This document shows, in pieces, positions 34,976 to 45,955 of a DNA stretch of 64,000 bases; position 1 is the stretch's first letter; each line of letters opens with the position of its first letter. Location of the stretch: the NCBI GenBank assembly GCA_030765065.1, contig CM060984.1:106249488-106313487 (forward strand). The letters run 5' to 3'. Position numbers and translations under genes: made by a program. Source of the stretch: Deroplatys truncata. Taxonomy: Eukaryota; Arthropoda; Insecta; Mantodea; Mantidae. A model generated the notes under the pieces. The model was given only the letters and a program-made list of their open reading frames with translations, was not told where the DNA came from and did not search any database.

Positions 34976-35378
34976 TATGTGTATCAGGTTTTGAGTACTC
35001 AGGCGCTATGAAATGTTTGGAGACAATATGTTGTGACGGTATTATGTTGATTTATTTATTGAGCCCCACGTTTGAGAGCCAAATATGCGACAGTGTTCTT
35101 AATGTTGTTAAGTTCCACGTTGTGGTAGCCAATTTGCGATGGTATTAGTGTTTGTTTTAAAGAATGCTACTGTTTATTTGCCGCACATATAAAAGACAAT
35201 TTGTCGCGGTCACTTCGTGTTATCTTTTACTGAGCGCCTATTATTGTATTTAATTTTGGGTTCACTGTCCTCCGGCTAGCTATGATCTCTCGGTCAAGCA
35301 AATCTCTTAATCAAGGTGTGTAAACGGAAAGGAGTTTTTATCCAAAGATAACACTGATAAAAGAATTTGTTTTATACT

Positions 35379-35420
35379 GCACTTTCACATATGCACTTTC
35401 ACATACGCACTTTCACATAT
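35379..35420. repeat. three 14-bp tandem units
   Basis: GCACTTTCACATAT, GCACTTTCACATAC and GCACTTTCACATAT lie head to tail inside the LTR fragment. Confidence 0.95.
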
Positions 35421-35609
35421 TAATCTTGACACTCGCCAAACTGAAACTGTTATAATAACTTATTTACTGCACATTATTAATTCGCGAACCTCAACTTTTT
35501 GTGTAATTAACTTTACGACACTTGAGATTTTTCAGAACTTTGCTACGCGTAACCTGCGAATCGATAAACTATGCTATGTATTCACCATGACTGCTTTCGT
35601 TGAATTCAG

Positions 35610-35684
35610 CGACGTGTAATGCGCAAATGTTTCCGATGGACTGGAGACGACGTGTAATGTACAAATGTTTCCGATGGACTGGGA
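35610..35684. repeat. two 38-bp tandem units
   Basis: CGACGTGTAATG, then CAAATGTTTCCGATGGACTG occurs at 35610 and 35648. It lies just downstream of the TATA-like site in the LTR fragment's own direction. Confidence 0.9.
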
Positions 35685-36025
35685 GGGATCTACCTCTGAC
35701 TTATCTCTTTTTATACTCCCACACCCCGATATGCCTAAAGATTATAACTGAGCTGCTATTGATTAATAAAACGCGCCAACATTAGCGTCTATTTTTATTT
35801 CCAATGAAAATTATGAACACATATGCCTAAGGTAAAAATGTTCCCGCAAATTCCTAAGAAAAACGTGCCAATATTACGTCATTTGCTCGTCTCTAATAAT
35901 GATAAACAGCTCACCCCCTCGCTACATTATTGCACGCTATTATTGTCAGTTTCAATAAGACCGTATAAACCACTTCTCGACAATAATTACAATCAACAAA
36001 CATCTCAAAGCAATGTCACACAATA

Positions 36026-37494
36026 ATGCATATTCACACTACAATCACTCTTTACATTTACATAATTTGTGATACAAATTACTGCGTCAATGTACGTATT
36101 AAAATTTCGGTAGTTTTTGCTTGCATCTGAAACAAAAACAAAACTTCAACTAAACAAAGCTAGGGCTGCCTAGGCTAATTATGTTTTGCACCTCTCTTAT
36201 CAACTTCAACACACGCAGTTTATGTATATAAAGTAACAAAGATATATCCCCTTTTAACTTGTGTAATGCCTATAGAATATCTGGAAAGCAAATTCAATGG
36301 GATATTTGTCCATTTCCAAAAGTTAAGTTACTAATTTCCGTTTGATTAAATTCTTCAGTACTAATTTAAAATGTTTCCTTGCCAGAATTTAAACAAGAAA
36401 CCTCGAAGAAGCCTACTAAAAATAAAAGTTGGTGTTTTTGAGCACATAGGTTTTATCCTTTTTAAATTTAAAAAGCCCAAATTAAGAAGTGAGTTTATAA
36501 AGAACATAATTATAATAGTGTACCAAATGAAAACATTTTAACAAATTTTTAATACCCTTCATAAGCAATTATAAAAGACGTGTGTTTCAGAAATGCTGGC
36601 ACAAATGATAACGCATAGGGTTTGTGTATGAAGAGATGAGAACGCACTCCTTATTGGATTACTATGAAAATTATGAAACATTTGAAGGTAATAATTGGCT
36701 GTTGGTTGAACCCGCTTTGATGTATTATATTACTAATTAAATTGGCTTAGATGTATAATGCTAAGAAAGTAAAGTGCTAGTTCTTATATACTCTAAATAC
36801 TTACTTTCTATATATATTTTTTATTCTCTTGTAGATGAAATTTCAACAAACCAAACGTTTAACTTTTAAGACTAAATAACATCTTTAAACCCTTAACCTT
36901 TTATATGTCAAAAGTTGCAAAAAAGAAAGGGAAAGGAGATATAGCTTTAGGTCGTTTTGCATATTCGTTGACCCGGCTTACCAATTTCAAATATTTCATA
37001 TACTACGTACCTTTTGCATTTGCCAGGTTAATCATTCACTGTGCGCAAGAAATACGCGTTGCCTTCCCTTGCAAGAAATCCCATGAAAGGCGTTCACGGT
37101 ACGTTATAAAGGTTTTCGATTTCTTACTTAGCATCAACTCGCCCTGGAAACCTGATATGAAAGCGCAAAGAAAAGAGCGAGCTGGAGAGAGAAAGGCTGC
37201 GCACATGTGGAAAGCGATATGCTCTTAGGGATATGCTAAATAGAAACGTAGGAAAAGTGGTGATTTGCATGCAACTTTAGAGAACTTCATCATTCACAAT
37301 ATCCAATGTTAATATTGCAGTTTCGATTCTGGTAGAGATAAAGGATCAGCATATTTCAGTAAAATAGTCGCATGGGACTAGGCACTCTGTTTCTTCTTGT
37401 TGATGTGTTATTTTAAGACACGTATTTCCTTGGGACAGAAAACAATGGTAATACGAGGCAAGCTTTTTTAAAGTAAGTAACTATTATTTTTACT
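36026..37494. other. unassigned sequence with one 107-codon basic frame
   Basis: The plus-strand frame 36905-37228 starts MSKVAKKKGKGDIALGRF and is Lys/Arg-rich. Codon use is not distinct from the AT-rich surroundings until its last third, and no domain is recognised, so I do not call a gene. Nothing else was seen. Confidence 0.3.
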
Positions 37495-38445
37495 TCCTCT
37501 ACTACGCATAGTAAGTAGGGGAAGTATTGTATTCCACCCAAAAATTCGATACCGAGATTTCACCGGAAATACATGTTTTCAGACCCCCTGAATCCAAAAG
37601 AGCATTTTTGGAAACATGTCCATGTGTGTCTGTGAACAGCATTACTCAGAAACTAACTGTCGGATAAACACCAAACTTGGTATTTAGGTTCAGTATCTTC
37701 CAGAGATGCAACACGAACGTTTTCAAGAAAATCCCCCCACCCCAGATTGTCGTTTACATGGAACATTTTTCAAAAATTTTAATTTTCTCAAAAATGGCTC
37801 TAACAATTTTGATTAAAATATCATATGTTTTAGATATTTTCATGACAAATAAAATATATATATTGAATTTTCTGGGAATGTCTCCAAAAGTATTTTTCAT
37901 TGTGAACAACTTTTGCATAACTGGTAAACCATAAGAGATAGACAAAATTTCACTGCACAAAAAATGTAGATCGCGTTAAACTACACAATTTAAGTCATAT
38001 ACATTTTTTTTTTGTTGAATGAACCATTTTCGAGATATTGCTTGTTATTCCCTCAAATTTTTCAATACTTATTTTCTGAAATGGGAATTCTTTATTCATT
38101 TTTTGTCTTGGATATGCAAAGAGTATTAATCTGTGGCAAAGAGAATGGTGCTGCACATAGCAACCAGCTATTAAGAGATATGTTTATGCTTAAAGGCTAC
38201 TGTACTTCTATATTGCCCTTGCAAATACAAACCAAGGGGAACATAGTACGCCTTAAGGTATAGTCAAATATTTTTAGAACTGGTCGCTATGTGTAAAATG
38301 TAATTCTCTTTGCATGTCAAAAGATCGTTTCTGCAAATCTTTATCTCGATTAATATGAAATAGAGTAGAATAAGAGTTTGTAAAAATAGTTTGTACAAGA
38401 GTAGAGAAAGTCATGTGAGTGTAATACATCAGATTTTTTATAAAA
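37495..38445 (+). repeat. family A, subtype I, full-length plus copy
   Basis: The cleanest copy, from CTCTACTACGCATAGTAAGT to GAGTAGAGAAAGTCATGTGA and GTAATACATCAGATTTTTTA. Compared with 214-1163 it has no GT expansion. Frames of 83-85 codons inside it are repeat sequence. Confidence 0.9.
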
Positions 38446-39000
38446 TAACAGAACATTATTTTACTTTATTACCATTCATTACCTTAGAATTTACACTACT
38501 TCTCACATCAACACCGTCTTTATTCAGTAACGGAAAGCCAGATTTTGTATGCTTTCGTCAAAGAATGATGCCGCTGGTGATGAAAGTCTGCCAAGCCTGT
38601 ACTTCTTGTTTCACAGGTTCGTCGTTGAAATGTTTTCCACCAATAATTTCTTCAGATGAAGACAGATGAAAATCGCTTAGTGCCAAATCCGGATTGTAAG
38701 GATCAGATCTTTAGTTTGTTTGGCTGTGTGGGGGCCGAACATTGTTACTCATTATTGTTTCCGTATAAACCTCACACAATTGGCGATTAATGTTTACTGG
38801 GGTACAATTTCTCGCTTTCATGTCGTTCGATTATTCTGAACATTTAAAAACGCTCTAACAACAGGTAAACACAAAGCAACGACCGTTCACAGCTCCGTCT
38901 GGCTTTCTAATGCATGGAGGAAGTGATTGCGCATGCTCAGAATCTCGACTGCACCACTGCAGCGGCAAAATGTTAAAACGGCACTTGCTTTAAAAGTGCG
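38435..39000 (-). mobile_element. mariner deletion derivative 2, inverted, one end lost
   Basis: On the minus strand the 5' untranslated part (GCTGTGAACGGTCGTTGC) matches 45257-45891. Then QLCEVYTETIMS is joined almost directly to NNVRPPHSQ, then YNPDLALSDFH and EEIIGGKHFNDE (38710-38600). The stretch holding the first catalytic Asp is missing. The inner terminus TTTTAAAGCAAGTGCCG is near 38980-39000; the other terminus is replaced by the end of the family A copy at a shared GATTTTTTA. Confidence 0.75.
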
Positions 39001-39002
39001 AT

Positions 39003-39690
39003 GTGTTTTACTCACATGACTTTCTCTGCTCTTTTACAAACTATTTTTACAAACACTTATTCTCCATTTACTTTTATTAATCGAGATTTGCGGAAACCAT
39101 CTTATTGCTAATCTTCTTGTACAAGTGGAATATGGTAAGCTTTAAGCGGTAGTCAAATATTTTAAGAGCTGCTTGCTATGTGGGGCATTCCATTCTCTTT
39201 GCATGTCCAGGACTTGAAAAAGTTAAGTATTGGAAAATTCAAACAAATAACAAGGAATATCTCGGAAATGGGTCACTCGACAAGAAAAATGTATGTAACA
39301 TAAATTGTGTGTTTTTACGAGATCTAACGAGAAAATTTAAGATATACATTTCATTTTCCATGAAAATATTTTAAACATACGACATTTTAATCAAATTCAT
39401 TAAAGCCAGTTTTGGGAAAATCAACATTTGAAAAAATGGGGTGGAGGTATTTCCTTGAAAATCCTCGTGTCGCGTCCTTGGATAACACTAAACTAAATAC
39501 CAAGTTTGGTACCTATCCGACTTTTCGTTTTTTCAATTATATTGTTCACAGACAGACACACAGACAACATACACACACTGACACATTTCCAAAAATGCTT
39601 TATTTGGATTCAGGCCACCTCAAAACATGTTTTTTCGATGAAATTTTGGGTGGAATGCAATACTTCCCTCACTACTATACGTAGTAGAGA
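39003..39690 (-). repeat. family A, subtype I, inverted copy facing 37495-38445
   Basis: It runs from GATGTGTTTTACTCACATGA to CACTACTATACGTAGTAGAG, with an internal deletion around 39320. With 37495-38445 it forms a tail-to-tail inverted pair around the mariner derivative. Confidence 0.85.
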
Positions 39691-40279
39691 AACTAAAACA
39701 CGTCTTTAAACCCAAGGATAAATTTTTGCATTTACCTCCAACAAGAAGTGATTTATAGGTGTATACAATGCAGAAAGTAAAAATTAGAAGCAGTGTTACA
39801 GCTTTCTTTCTGTGCAACACTAATCAACTACGAAGAACCAATGCACACCAAATGTATTTCTGATGCATTGTGCTATATGCATAGGTTATTACAGAAATTA
39901 TGTGTGATTGTCCAGATATTGAATATTTCCAAAGATATTATCCACCGTCATTTAGATTTGTTCCTTCTTCTTTTTCGATTAACCAACCAAGCTCTCTCGT
40001 TAGTTTATTTGGTAGCATGTTTTGTGTCTGTGGATCTGTGGGCCACTTAAGGGCACTCAGGGCTGAAATGTTGACTAAATCTTTTTCAATTTTTTATCTC
40101 TCATTCTTGTGCACATAAAAATGCTCCACCTAAGCTAGTGTAAGCAAGCTGGTTCCAATTTTCAGTAGAACCTCAGTAAAGCTAGCACGCTATTTTTAGT
40201 TTTTTCCTTCAATTGTTAAGGATATTACATATTTAAAGTTCTGTACCTTCTAAAGCTGCAATAAGAAGATTAAAAAAAA
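39691..40279. other. unassigned sequence
   Basis: Two overlapping plus frames (85 and 72 codons, 39793-40118) have no motif. No repeat partner. Confidence 0.35.
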
Positions 40280-41556
40280 TCCTATTACCCTAAACTACCC
40301 TTTACTTGGAACATTTTCCGAAATTTATGATTTTCTAAAAAGTAGCTGTAACGATTTAGATTAAAATACCATATATTGTTATGTACCGGGTGAGGCCAAA
40401 AGGTTTGCAGCTAGATATTAAATTTAAGCTACCGCAGTATATACATTGGGAAACAGAGCTGCAGAGGTAGCAAGAGGACCAGAATCTTAAACTACGCATT
40501 TCAGAGCAGGCGTGGGATAATTATAACAAAACACACAGAATTCCACATTAATCACATTACCTGTGGTTTATTGAGTATAAGTACTGTGCCCCTAAATCAC
40601 ACACAAAGGATAACATGGAAGAAATTGAAGGGATATGCTACACACACGAATCTACATTCACACGATTCCACATACAACCTTACAGACCCAACACTCAGAC
40701 CAAAAATAAGGCTAACACACAACACAAAGAAGTAACGATCACTTCCCCACCCTCCAATGCTAGCTAGGATCACCAGCTAGAAGGTGGCGAGTCGCCACGA
40801 CAGACGAAACTTCAAAATCCAAAGCGGAACAATACTGTCGCCAACGACGCAATAATGTGTCTGCTGCTTATACTGAATAAACCACAGGTAATATGATTAA
40901 TGTGAAATTCTGTGTATTTTGTTATAACTATCCCACGCCTGCTCTGGTCCTCTTGCTACCTCTGCAGCTATACCTCCCAATGTATATGTTGGGGTAACTA
41001 AAATTTAATATCTAGCTGCTAACCTTTGGCCTCACCCCGGTATATGATATTAAGGATATTTATGTTACAAATGAAGTGTAAATCTTGATTTTTTTAAATA
41101 TCCTAAAATATTTTTTTAAATATACTTCATTTGTATAATCTTGTATAACTGGTAAACGTTAAGCGATAGACCAAAACGCACTAACAAAAAGTGTACACCT
41201 CTTTAATACATACAATTTATTTCAAATGAATATTTTGTGATGTCAGTCATTTCAGAGATATCTGTTATTAATGCTTCTATTGTTGACATCTTCGTCATTC
41301 TTTTCATATCCTTTCGATATTCAGTTGTTTCTGAAATTGCACGCAAAGAGTATGGAATTTTAAGGCCAATACATAGCGTGCATATCTAAAACATTTGACT
41401 ATCGCCATCCTTTTGTATCTATAATGAAATGAGTAATGCAGCTATTTTCGTGAAAGGTTTATCTCGATTAAAATGAAGAAGTCAGCAAAATAAACTTTAA
41501 GAATAATTTGTATACCTACTATAAGCGCTGGAAGGTAGAGGAAGACATGTGATTTT
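40280..41556 (+). repeat. family A plus copy, 5'-truncated and split by a fold-back element
   Basis: 40280-40380 carries CTACCCTTTACTTGGAACAT to ATTAAAATACCATATATTG. 41044-41556 resumes with GATATTAAGGATATTTATGT and ends GGTAGAGGAAGACATGTGA. The two parts are adjacent in intact copies, so the fold-back element inserted into a pre-existing repeat. Confidence 0.8.
40381..41043. mobile_element. fold-back element with ~175-200 bp inverted arms
   Basis: The left arm (40385-40583) and the right arm (40868-41041, complemented) both start ACCGGG(G)TGAGGCCAAA and share GTATATACATTGGGA or close variants, GCAGAGGTAGCAAGAGGACC, GGCGTGGGAT and ACCTGTGGTTTATT. A ~285-bp centre with no coding capacity separates them. 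A truncated copy lies at 23361-23839. Related terminal blocks occur as direct repeats at 9357-10046. Confidence 0.88.
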
Positions 41557-42295
41557 TTTACTTCATGTTAATGGAGCTAAACTTTGCAGAAGTAGTTTAT
41601 TCACGCATTTGGTTTAAGGTACAAGATGGACAAAAGAAACCGAATCGACAGCCAGATGTTTAAAAACCAGCATGTTCTGTGTTGGACTGGAAATTCCATT
41701 CTCATTCCACGATATCTCAAGAAACAACTAATTAGCAACAGCACTTTAAAAAATGACAAAATATTGAAAATTAAAATCATTAACAAAGGATATCTCGGAA
41801 ATGGCCTATGCCACAGAAAATGTTATTTGAAATAAATTGTTTGTTTTAGAGATCTATACTTTTTGTGCAGTAAATGTTTGCCTACCACTAGTGGTTTGCT
41901 AGTTAAACAAAACTATACAAAGTTCCTTCAAAATAAAGAGAGCTTCAGGCTATTCCCAGAAAATTCAAGACAAACATTTTCATTTGTCATATAAGTATCT
42001 TAAACACATGGTACTTTAATAAAAAATGTCAGAGACATTTTTGTGCAAATAAAATATTTCGAAAATATTCCTGAAAATCTTCGTATAGCGTCTTTGAAGA
42101 TACTGATCTTAAAAACCAAGATTGGTATTTATCGGACGTTTCGTTTTTTCATTATGCTGTTCATTATGCTGTATTTTTCTAAAAATCTTTTTTATGGATT
42201 CAGAAACTCTAAAAACCTGTATTTCTGGTGAAATCTCTAAAGCAAACTTTGGGGTGGACTGCATTCTGCAGTATTCACTGGTAGAGAAAGTATAT
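41557..42295 (-). repeat. family A, subtype II, inverted diverged copy
   Basis: It faces the previous copy tail-to-tail and ends CACTGGTAGAGAAAGTATAT. Several internal deletions. Confidence 0.75.
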
Positions 42296-44170
42296 ACACT
42301 AATCGATAAGGACCTAAGTTTGATGAACATTGCTGGCCTCTGATCTTTTGATGATGAATAACCTCACGTCCTGTTTAAATCGCCGGTTTGCCCCTTTTTC
42401 TGAGAACAGTTGATCCCGGAGAATCAGAATCACATACTCGTGGTGGGGAATTCCGAAGCGAAAGTTATATGTCGTGTGGTATATCCATGATCAAACCTGA
42501 AATCCGAGAGAAGTTTCCCGATCCCAAGGGATTGCTGCAGCGGATCATTACTCACTGGCTGTGTTAAAGAGGATAGCGTAATCTGAAGGGCTACCCTCGG
42601 AAGTCATTACCTACTCTTTGCGGACTGGATGTGTTAGTCATTTTAATCGCTCTACTTCCTGAGTCAAGGGGAAAACACCTGAGTCAGGGCGATTAAGAAA
42701 ATCTGCCGAGTTAAAAAAAAAAGAAAATATTAAGTCTACTAGCGGAAAACATTCATTTTACTGAGCATTTAAATAACTGTTTGCAAAATACAGCAATGGA
42801 CTTACGCTATAACAGTGATAAAATATTTCACGTATAACAGTCTTATAACCATACAAAAGGCTCGTTTTTATATCCACTTTACCTTAATCACGTTGAATAT
42901 CTGCATATAATTTTTTTAAATTAGTTAATAGTCTCCATTATACGCAGGATGCGGATGCCACACTCAACTGTTAAATCGTAGTCATGAAGAGAGAGTTCGA
43001 AACGATTTACAAATAATTTAGTTATGAGCTTGCAAAACAAAAATAAACATATATTTCCATACATAGATGTCGGATTATAGTGGAATACAATCTGGGAAAA
43101 CTGTAATATACCAGTGTTAGTTATAAAACTGCTTTAAAAGCACTATTTTCAGACCTGGTAAAATAAAAACTGGTTTGGGAACATCTAAATGTTCTGACTG
43201 ACTTGTTATCTCGCAACAGGCTCAAAATGCGGTGGGCGCCAAGGCATCATGGCATCTATGGAGATGAATAATCTGGCTAAAAGGAGTGCTGAGATGCACA
43301 CGTGCATAAGACATAGTGTATTTTAGTGGTGTTTTATCCTATTATTTTAATAATTTTTTTAAAACCTGTGGCAATTTTACCATTTAATGAAGGAATTTTT
43401 TTGGTTCAATAACTGAATTCCCATTAAAACGCGTTTTGATTAAATTATCAATGCCTTTATTGAATTTCCTCGATAACACTTCAGTTTTTAGGACTTCAAA
43501 ATACATTTCTTTTCACCTCAAGTCATACGTCGATGATATTGTCAAATGTTATATAAAATAATTATTCTCTAAATACATATCAAATAATTGAAAAAGTTAA
43601 AAAGAGAAAAATCTGAAAAAATATCGAAATCCAGTAATTCGTAATAATTGCATTTCTCCAAAGTAAGCATTAAAGTTTTATCTTAATTTGGATGTTAAAT
43701 GTTTAAGGTGTAAACAAATACTTTATATCACTATGCTACCGACAAATTCTTGTTTTTAAATATTTTGGTCGGAATACAATACTTTCTGAATGGAGGAAGT
43801 AATAACACACTTTCCTATTAAGGCTTAGTTAATAACAGCACTTTATCTTGGACACAATTACGCTGTATGGACAGCGCGAAGCGTTGCTTTTCTTTTGTAC
43901 AACATCATAACTCCCACTACTTTCGCTTTCCGGAACAGAATTCTCAGGATTTTACGTATGCCAATAAATCTCTCCATATGAAGGGCAGAAAGTTTAGAAG
44001 AGTGGGAATTGCAGACCAATAAGTCACTTCATAAAACAAACTTTTAGAATCCACAAGGGAAGTATCGACTGCAGATTGGGCAGGAAACTTTAAGCATATA
44101 ATTCTAGAACGTGCCCTAGTGCCCTGCTACCAGTGCGGACGTAGACGGTACCATGTATGTTGTGAGGTTA
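42296..44170. other. unassigned; possible A-tailed element at 42360-42735
   Basis: 42360-42735 is GC-richer than its surroundings, contains a short inverted repeat (TTTAATCGCTC...TGAGTCA with TGAGTCAGGGCGATTAAG, 42642-42696) and ends in an A-rich run after CCGAGTT, as a retroposed RNA would. No source RNA is recognised. 42740-44170 is AT-rich; a family A scrap (TTTTGGTCGGAATACAATAC) is at 43762-43785. Confidence 0.35.
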
Positions 44171-44221
44171 ATATTTACTTTCTACTTCTTACCTATAGTA
44201 ACTGGAGGAAGTATTGTCATC

Positions 44222-44507
44222 CTCCGTGGTCTAGGGTAACCTGTCTAGTCCCGGAGGTTGCGGGTTTAAACCCGCCGGAGGGCGATGAACTTTTTCGAGC
44301 ATAAAAATCCTTAGCATGGGTTCCTTTGGAAGGGAAGGGAAGTAAAGCCGGTGGTCCCATGTCCTAGATTTACGGCACGTAAAAGAACCTCAGGGCTGAT
44401 AAAGAGGCCTCTGGGCAAAATTTCCTGTCTTTCACGCCCAATATATAATGGGACGCTAAGAACCGTGGTAGTTAAAGACCGTCCATAAATAAAACTAAAC
44501 TTTTTTT
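44222..44507 (+). mobile_element. SINE-1 full-length copy with 18-bp target duplication
   Basis: The most complete SINE-1 copy. A-box-like TGGTCTAGGG lies at 44227-44236, B-box-like GGTTTAAACCC at 44263-44273, then GGAAGTAAAGCCGGTGGTCC and the tail AAATAAAACTAAAC plus T7. The family A sequence GGAGGAAGTATTGTCATC (44204-44221) is repeated as GGAGGAAGTATTGTAATC at 44508-44525, one mismatch in 18. Confidence 0.92.
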
Positions 44508-44890
44508 GGAGGAAGTATTGTAATCATCCAAAAATTACATACCGAAATTTCAGGAAATACACGTTTTGGGACTCCCTGGATAAAAATTAAAGAAATTATA
44601 CAAAAAAGTGCGTGTGTACAGCGTAGCTCAAAAACAATAAGCCGATAAATAAATATTTGGGTTTAAATTAAGCGTTATCCAAGGACACAGCACAAAGATT
44701 TTCAAGAAAGTCTCCCATTCCAAATCCCCCTTAACTCGGAAATGTTTAAATCCTAAACAAATGGCCATAAATATTTTGATTAAAACAGCATATGTTCAAG
44801 ATATGTTCATGGAAGACATATCTCGATTTTTCTGGGAATATCCCATAAAGTTCTGTTCATTCTGAATGACTTTTGTATAATTGACAAACC

Positions 44891-44893
<3 letters not shown>

Positions 44894-44937
<44 letters not shown>
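44894..44937. repeat. (AG)n microsatellite in family A
   Basis: About 22 AG units. Other copies have AAGAGAGAGA or AAGAGATA here, so this is local expansion. The frames through it are low-complexity. Confidence 0.95.
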
Positions 44938-44940
<3 letters not shown>

Positions 44941-45256
44941 AAAACTTCGAGCAGAAAAAAAACAGGCGATATGTCAATTTTTTCCGGCGTTAACAATTTG
45001 CGAGATATTATTTGCTACTGGTTAAAGTCTATAAAGACAATCTTTAAAAGTGGTAAGCCGCTATTCATTTTTTCTCGTGGTCGTGCAAAGAGCATGTAAT
45101 TGCAGACCCATTCAATATTTATCCGCTTTTAAAAATCTGACTATCACTTTACCCTACTGCATTCCTCTTATACCTACAACGAAAGATATAAATATGTAAT
45201 GCAATTTTATCTCGAATAACTAGAAGCAGATAGAATATTAAGCTTCATAAGAATAT

Positions 45257-45891
45257 CAGGCGTGTTTTTAAAGTACCGATGTAATACTTTTCCGCTGCAG
45301 TAGCGATTTTGAGCTTGCGGGATCACTTCATTCATTAGGAAGCCAGATGCAGCTGTGAACGATCGTAACTTTATGTTTTCCTGTTGTTAAAGTGTTGAGA
45401 AATGTTCAAAACAATCGAACCACCCACCGACTGTGATATCAGATCAGTGATCGTTTTTAGAGTGCAAGAAATGTTAGACCAGCAAACATTCATTTCCCTG
45501 TGCGAGGTTTATGGGGAAACAATGTCCGGCCACATACAGCCAGCAAAGTCAAGATCGGTTCTCATAATTTGGTTGGGAAGAATTCGAACACCCAATAACA
45601 GTCCGGATTTGGCACCAAGCGATTTTCATCGATTCCTTCATCTCAAGAAATTCCTTGGTGGAAAACATTTCAACGGCGATGATGTTGTGAAACAATAAGT
45701 GCGGACTTGGCTTTCATCATATGCGAAAGCATACCAAAACTGGTTTCCCTTTAGGAAAAGTGCCTGAATAACGGCGATGACTATGTGAAAAAGCAGTGTA
45801 AGATATGACTAATAAAAATAATAAATTATTTGAAAATACTCTCCCATTATTTTTTAAAAAATCACCGTACTTACTTTAAAAACACGCGTCG
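45257..45891 (+). mobile_element. mariner deletion derivative 1 with both ends and TA duplication
   Basis: Terminal inverted repeats: TCAGGCGTGTTTTTAAAGTA at the left, CGACGCGTGTTTTTAAAGTA (complemented) at the right, with TA at 45255-45256 and 45892-45893. A 98-codon frame (45402-45698) begins MFKTIEPPTDCDIRSVI, reaches LCEVYGETMS, then jumps to the end of the catalytic core, SPDLAPSDFHRFL and KKFLGGKHF. The tail KCLNNGDDYVKKQ lies in another frame. The helix-turn-helix half and the third catalytic Asp are there; the first catalytic Asp region is gone. It cannot make a working enzyme. Confidence 0.9.
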
Positions 45892-45955
45892 TAGTTCATA
45901 AAAGGATGAATAGAGAAAGACGTGTGAATGCATCACATCAGAGTTTTAATAATAT

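Larger units (their letters stand above)
34976..36025 (-). mobile_element. LTR-retrotransposon fragment: 5' LTR and primer-binding site
   Basis: On the minus strand the sequence has TATAAAAA (35715-35708), GTCAGAG about 15 bases on, a leader, AAATAAACAG, and near 35132 ATTGGCTACCACAACGTGGA, then at 35082 TTTGGCTCTCAAACGTGGGG. Both resemble the TTGGC...AACGTGGGGCTC region that follows LTRs of Gypsy-type elements (tRNA-Lys-like primer site). Only ~90 bases of internal sequence follow before family A. The outer LTR edge near 36025 is a guess. Confidence 0.5.
44172..45955 (+). repeat. family A plus copy with two nested insertions
   Basis: The 5' terminus is at 44172-44221, then a SINE-1 copy, then the repeat resumes at 44508, is split again by mariner (45257-45891), and ends at 45893-45955 with GAATAGAGAAAGACGTGTGA. 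About 850 bp of family A sequence remains once the insertions are removed. Confidence 0.85.

Noticed and set aside
34744-35148. 134-codon open frame, plus strand
   Set aside because: It starts in a family A copy and runs through primer-binding-site-like sequence of an LTR fragment on the other strand; no conserved protein features.
36905-37228. 107-codon Lys/Arg-rich frame as a gene
   Set aside because: No domain, no promoter or splice context, and background-like codon use; kept only as a note.
37677-37960. 85- and 68-codon frames on both strands
   Set aside because: They are inside family A and differ between copies by frameshifts.
44222-44290. Possible tRNA gene (A and B boxes)
   Set aside because: No acceptor-stem pairing or anticodon arm; it is the head of SINE-1 and continues into the SINE body.
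44796-45099. 66- and 72-codon frames rich in Arg-Glu or Ser-Leu
   Set aside because: They come from the (AG)n microsatellite.
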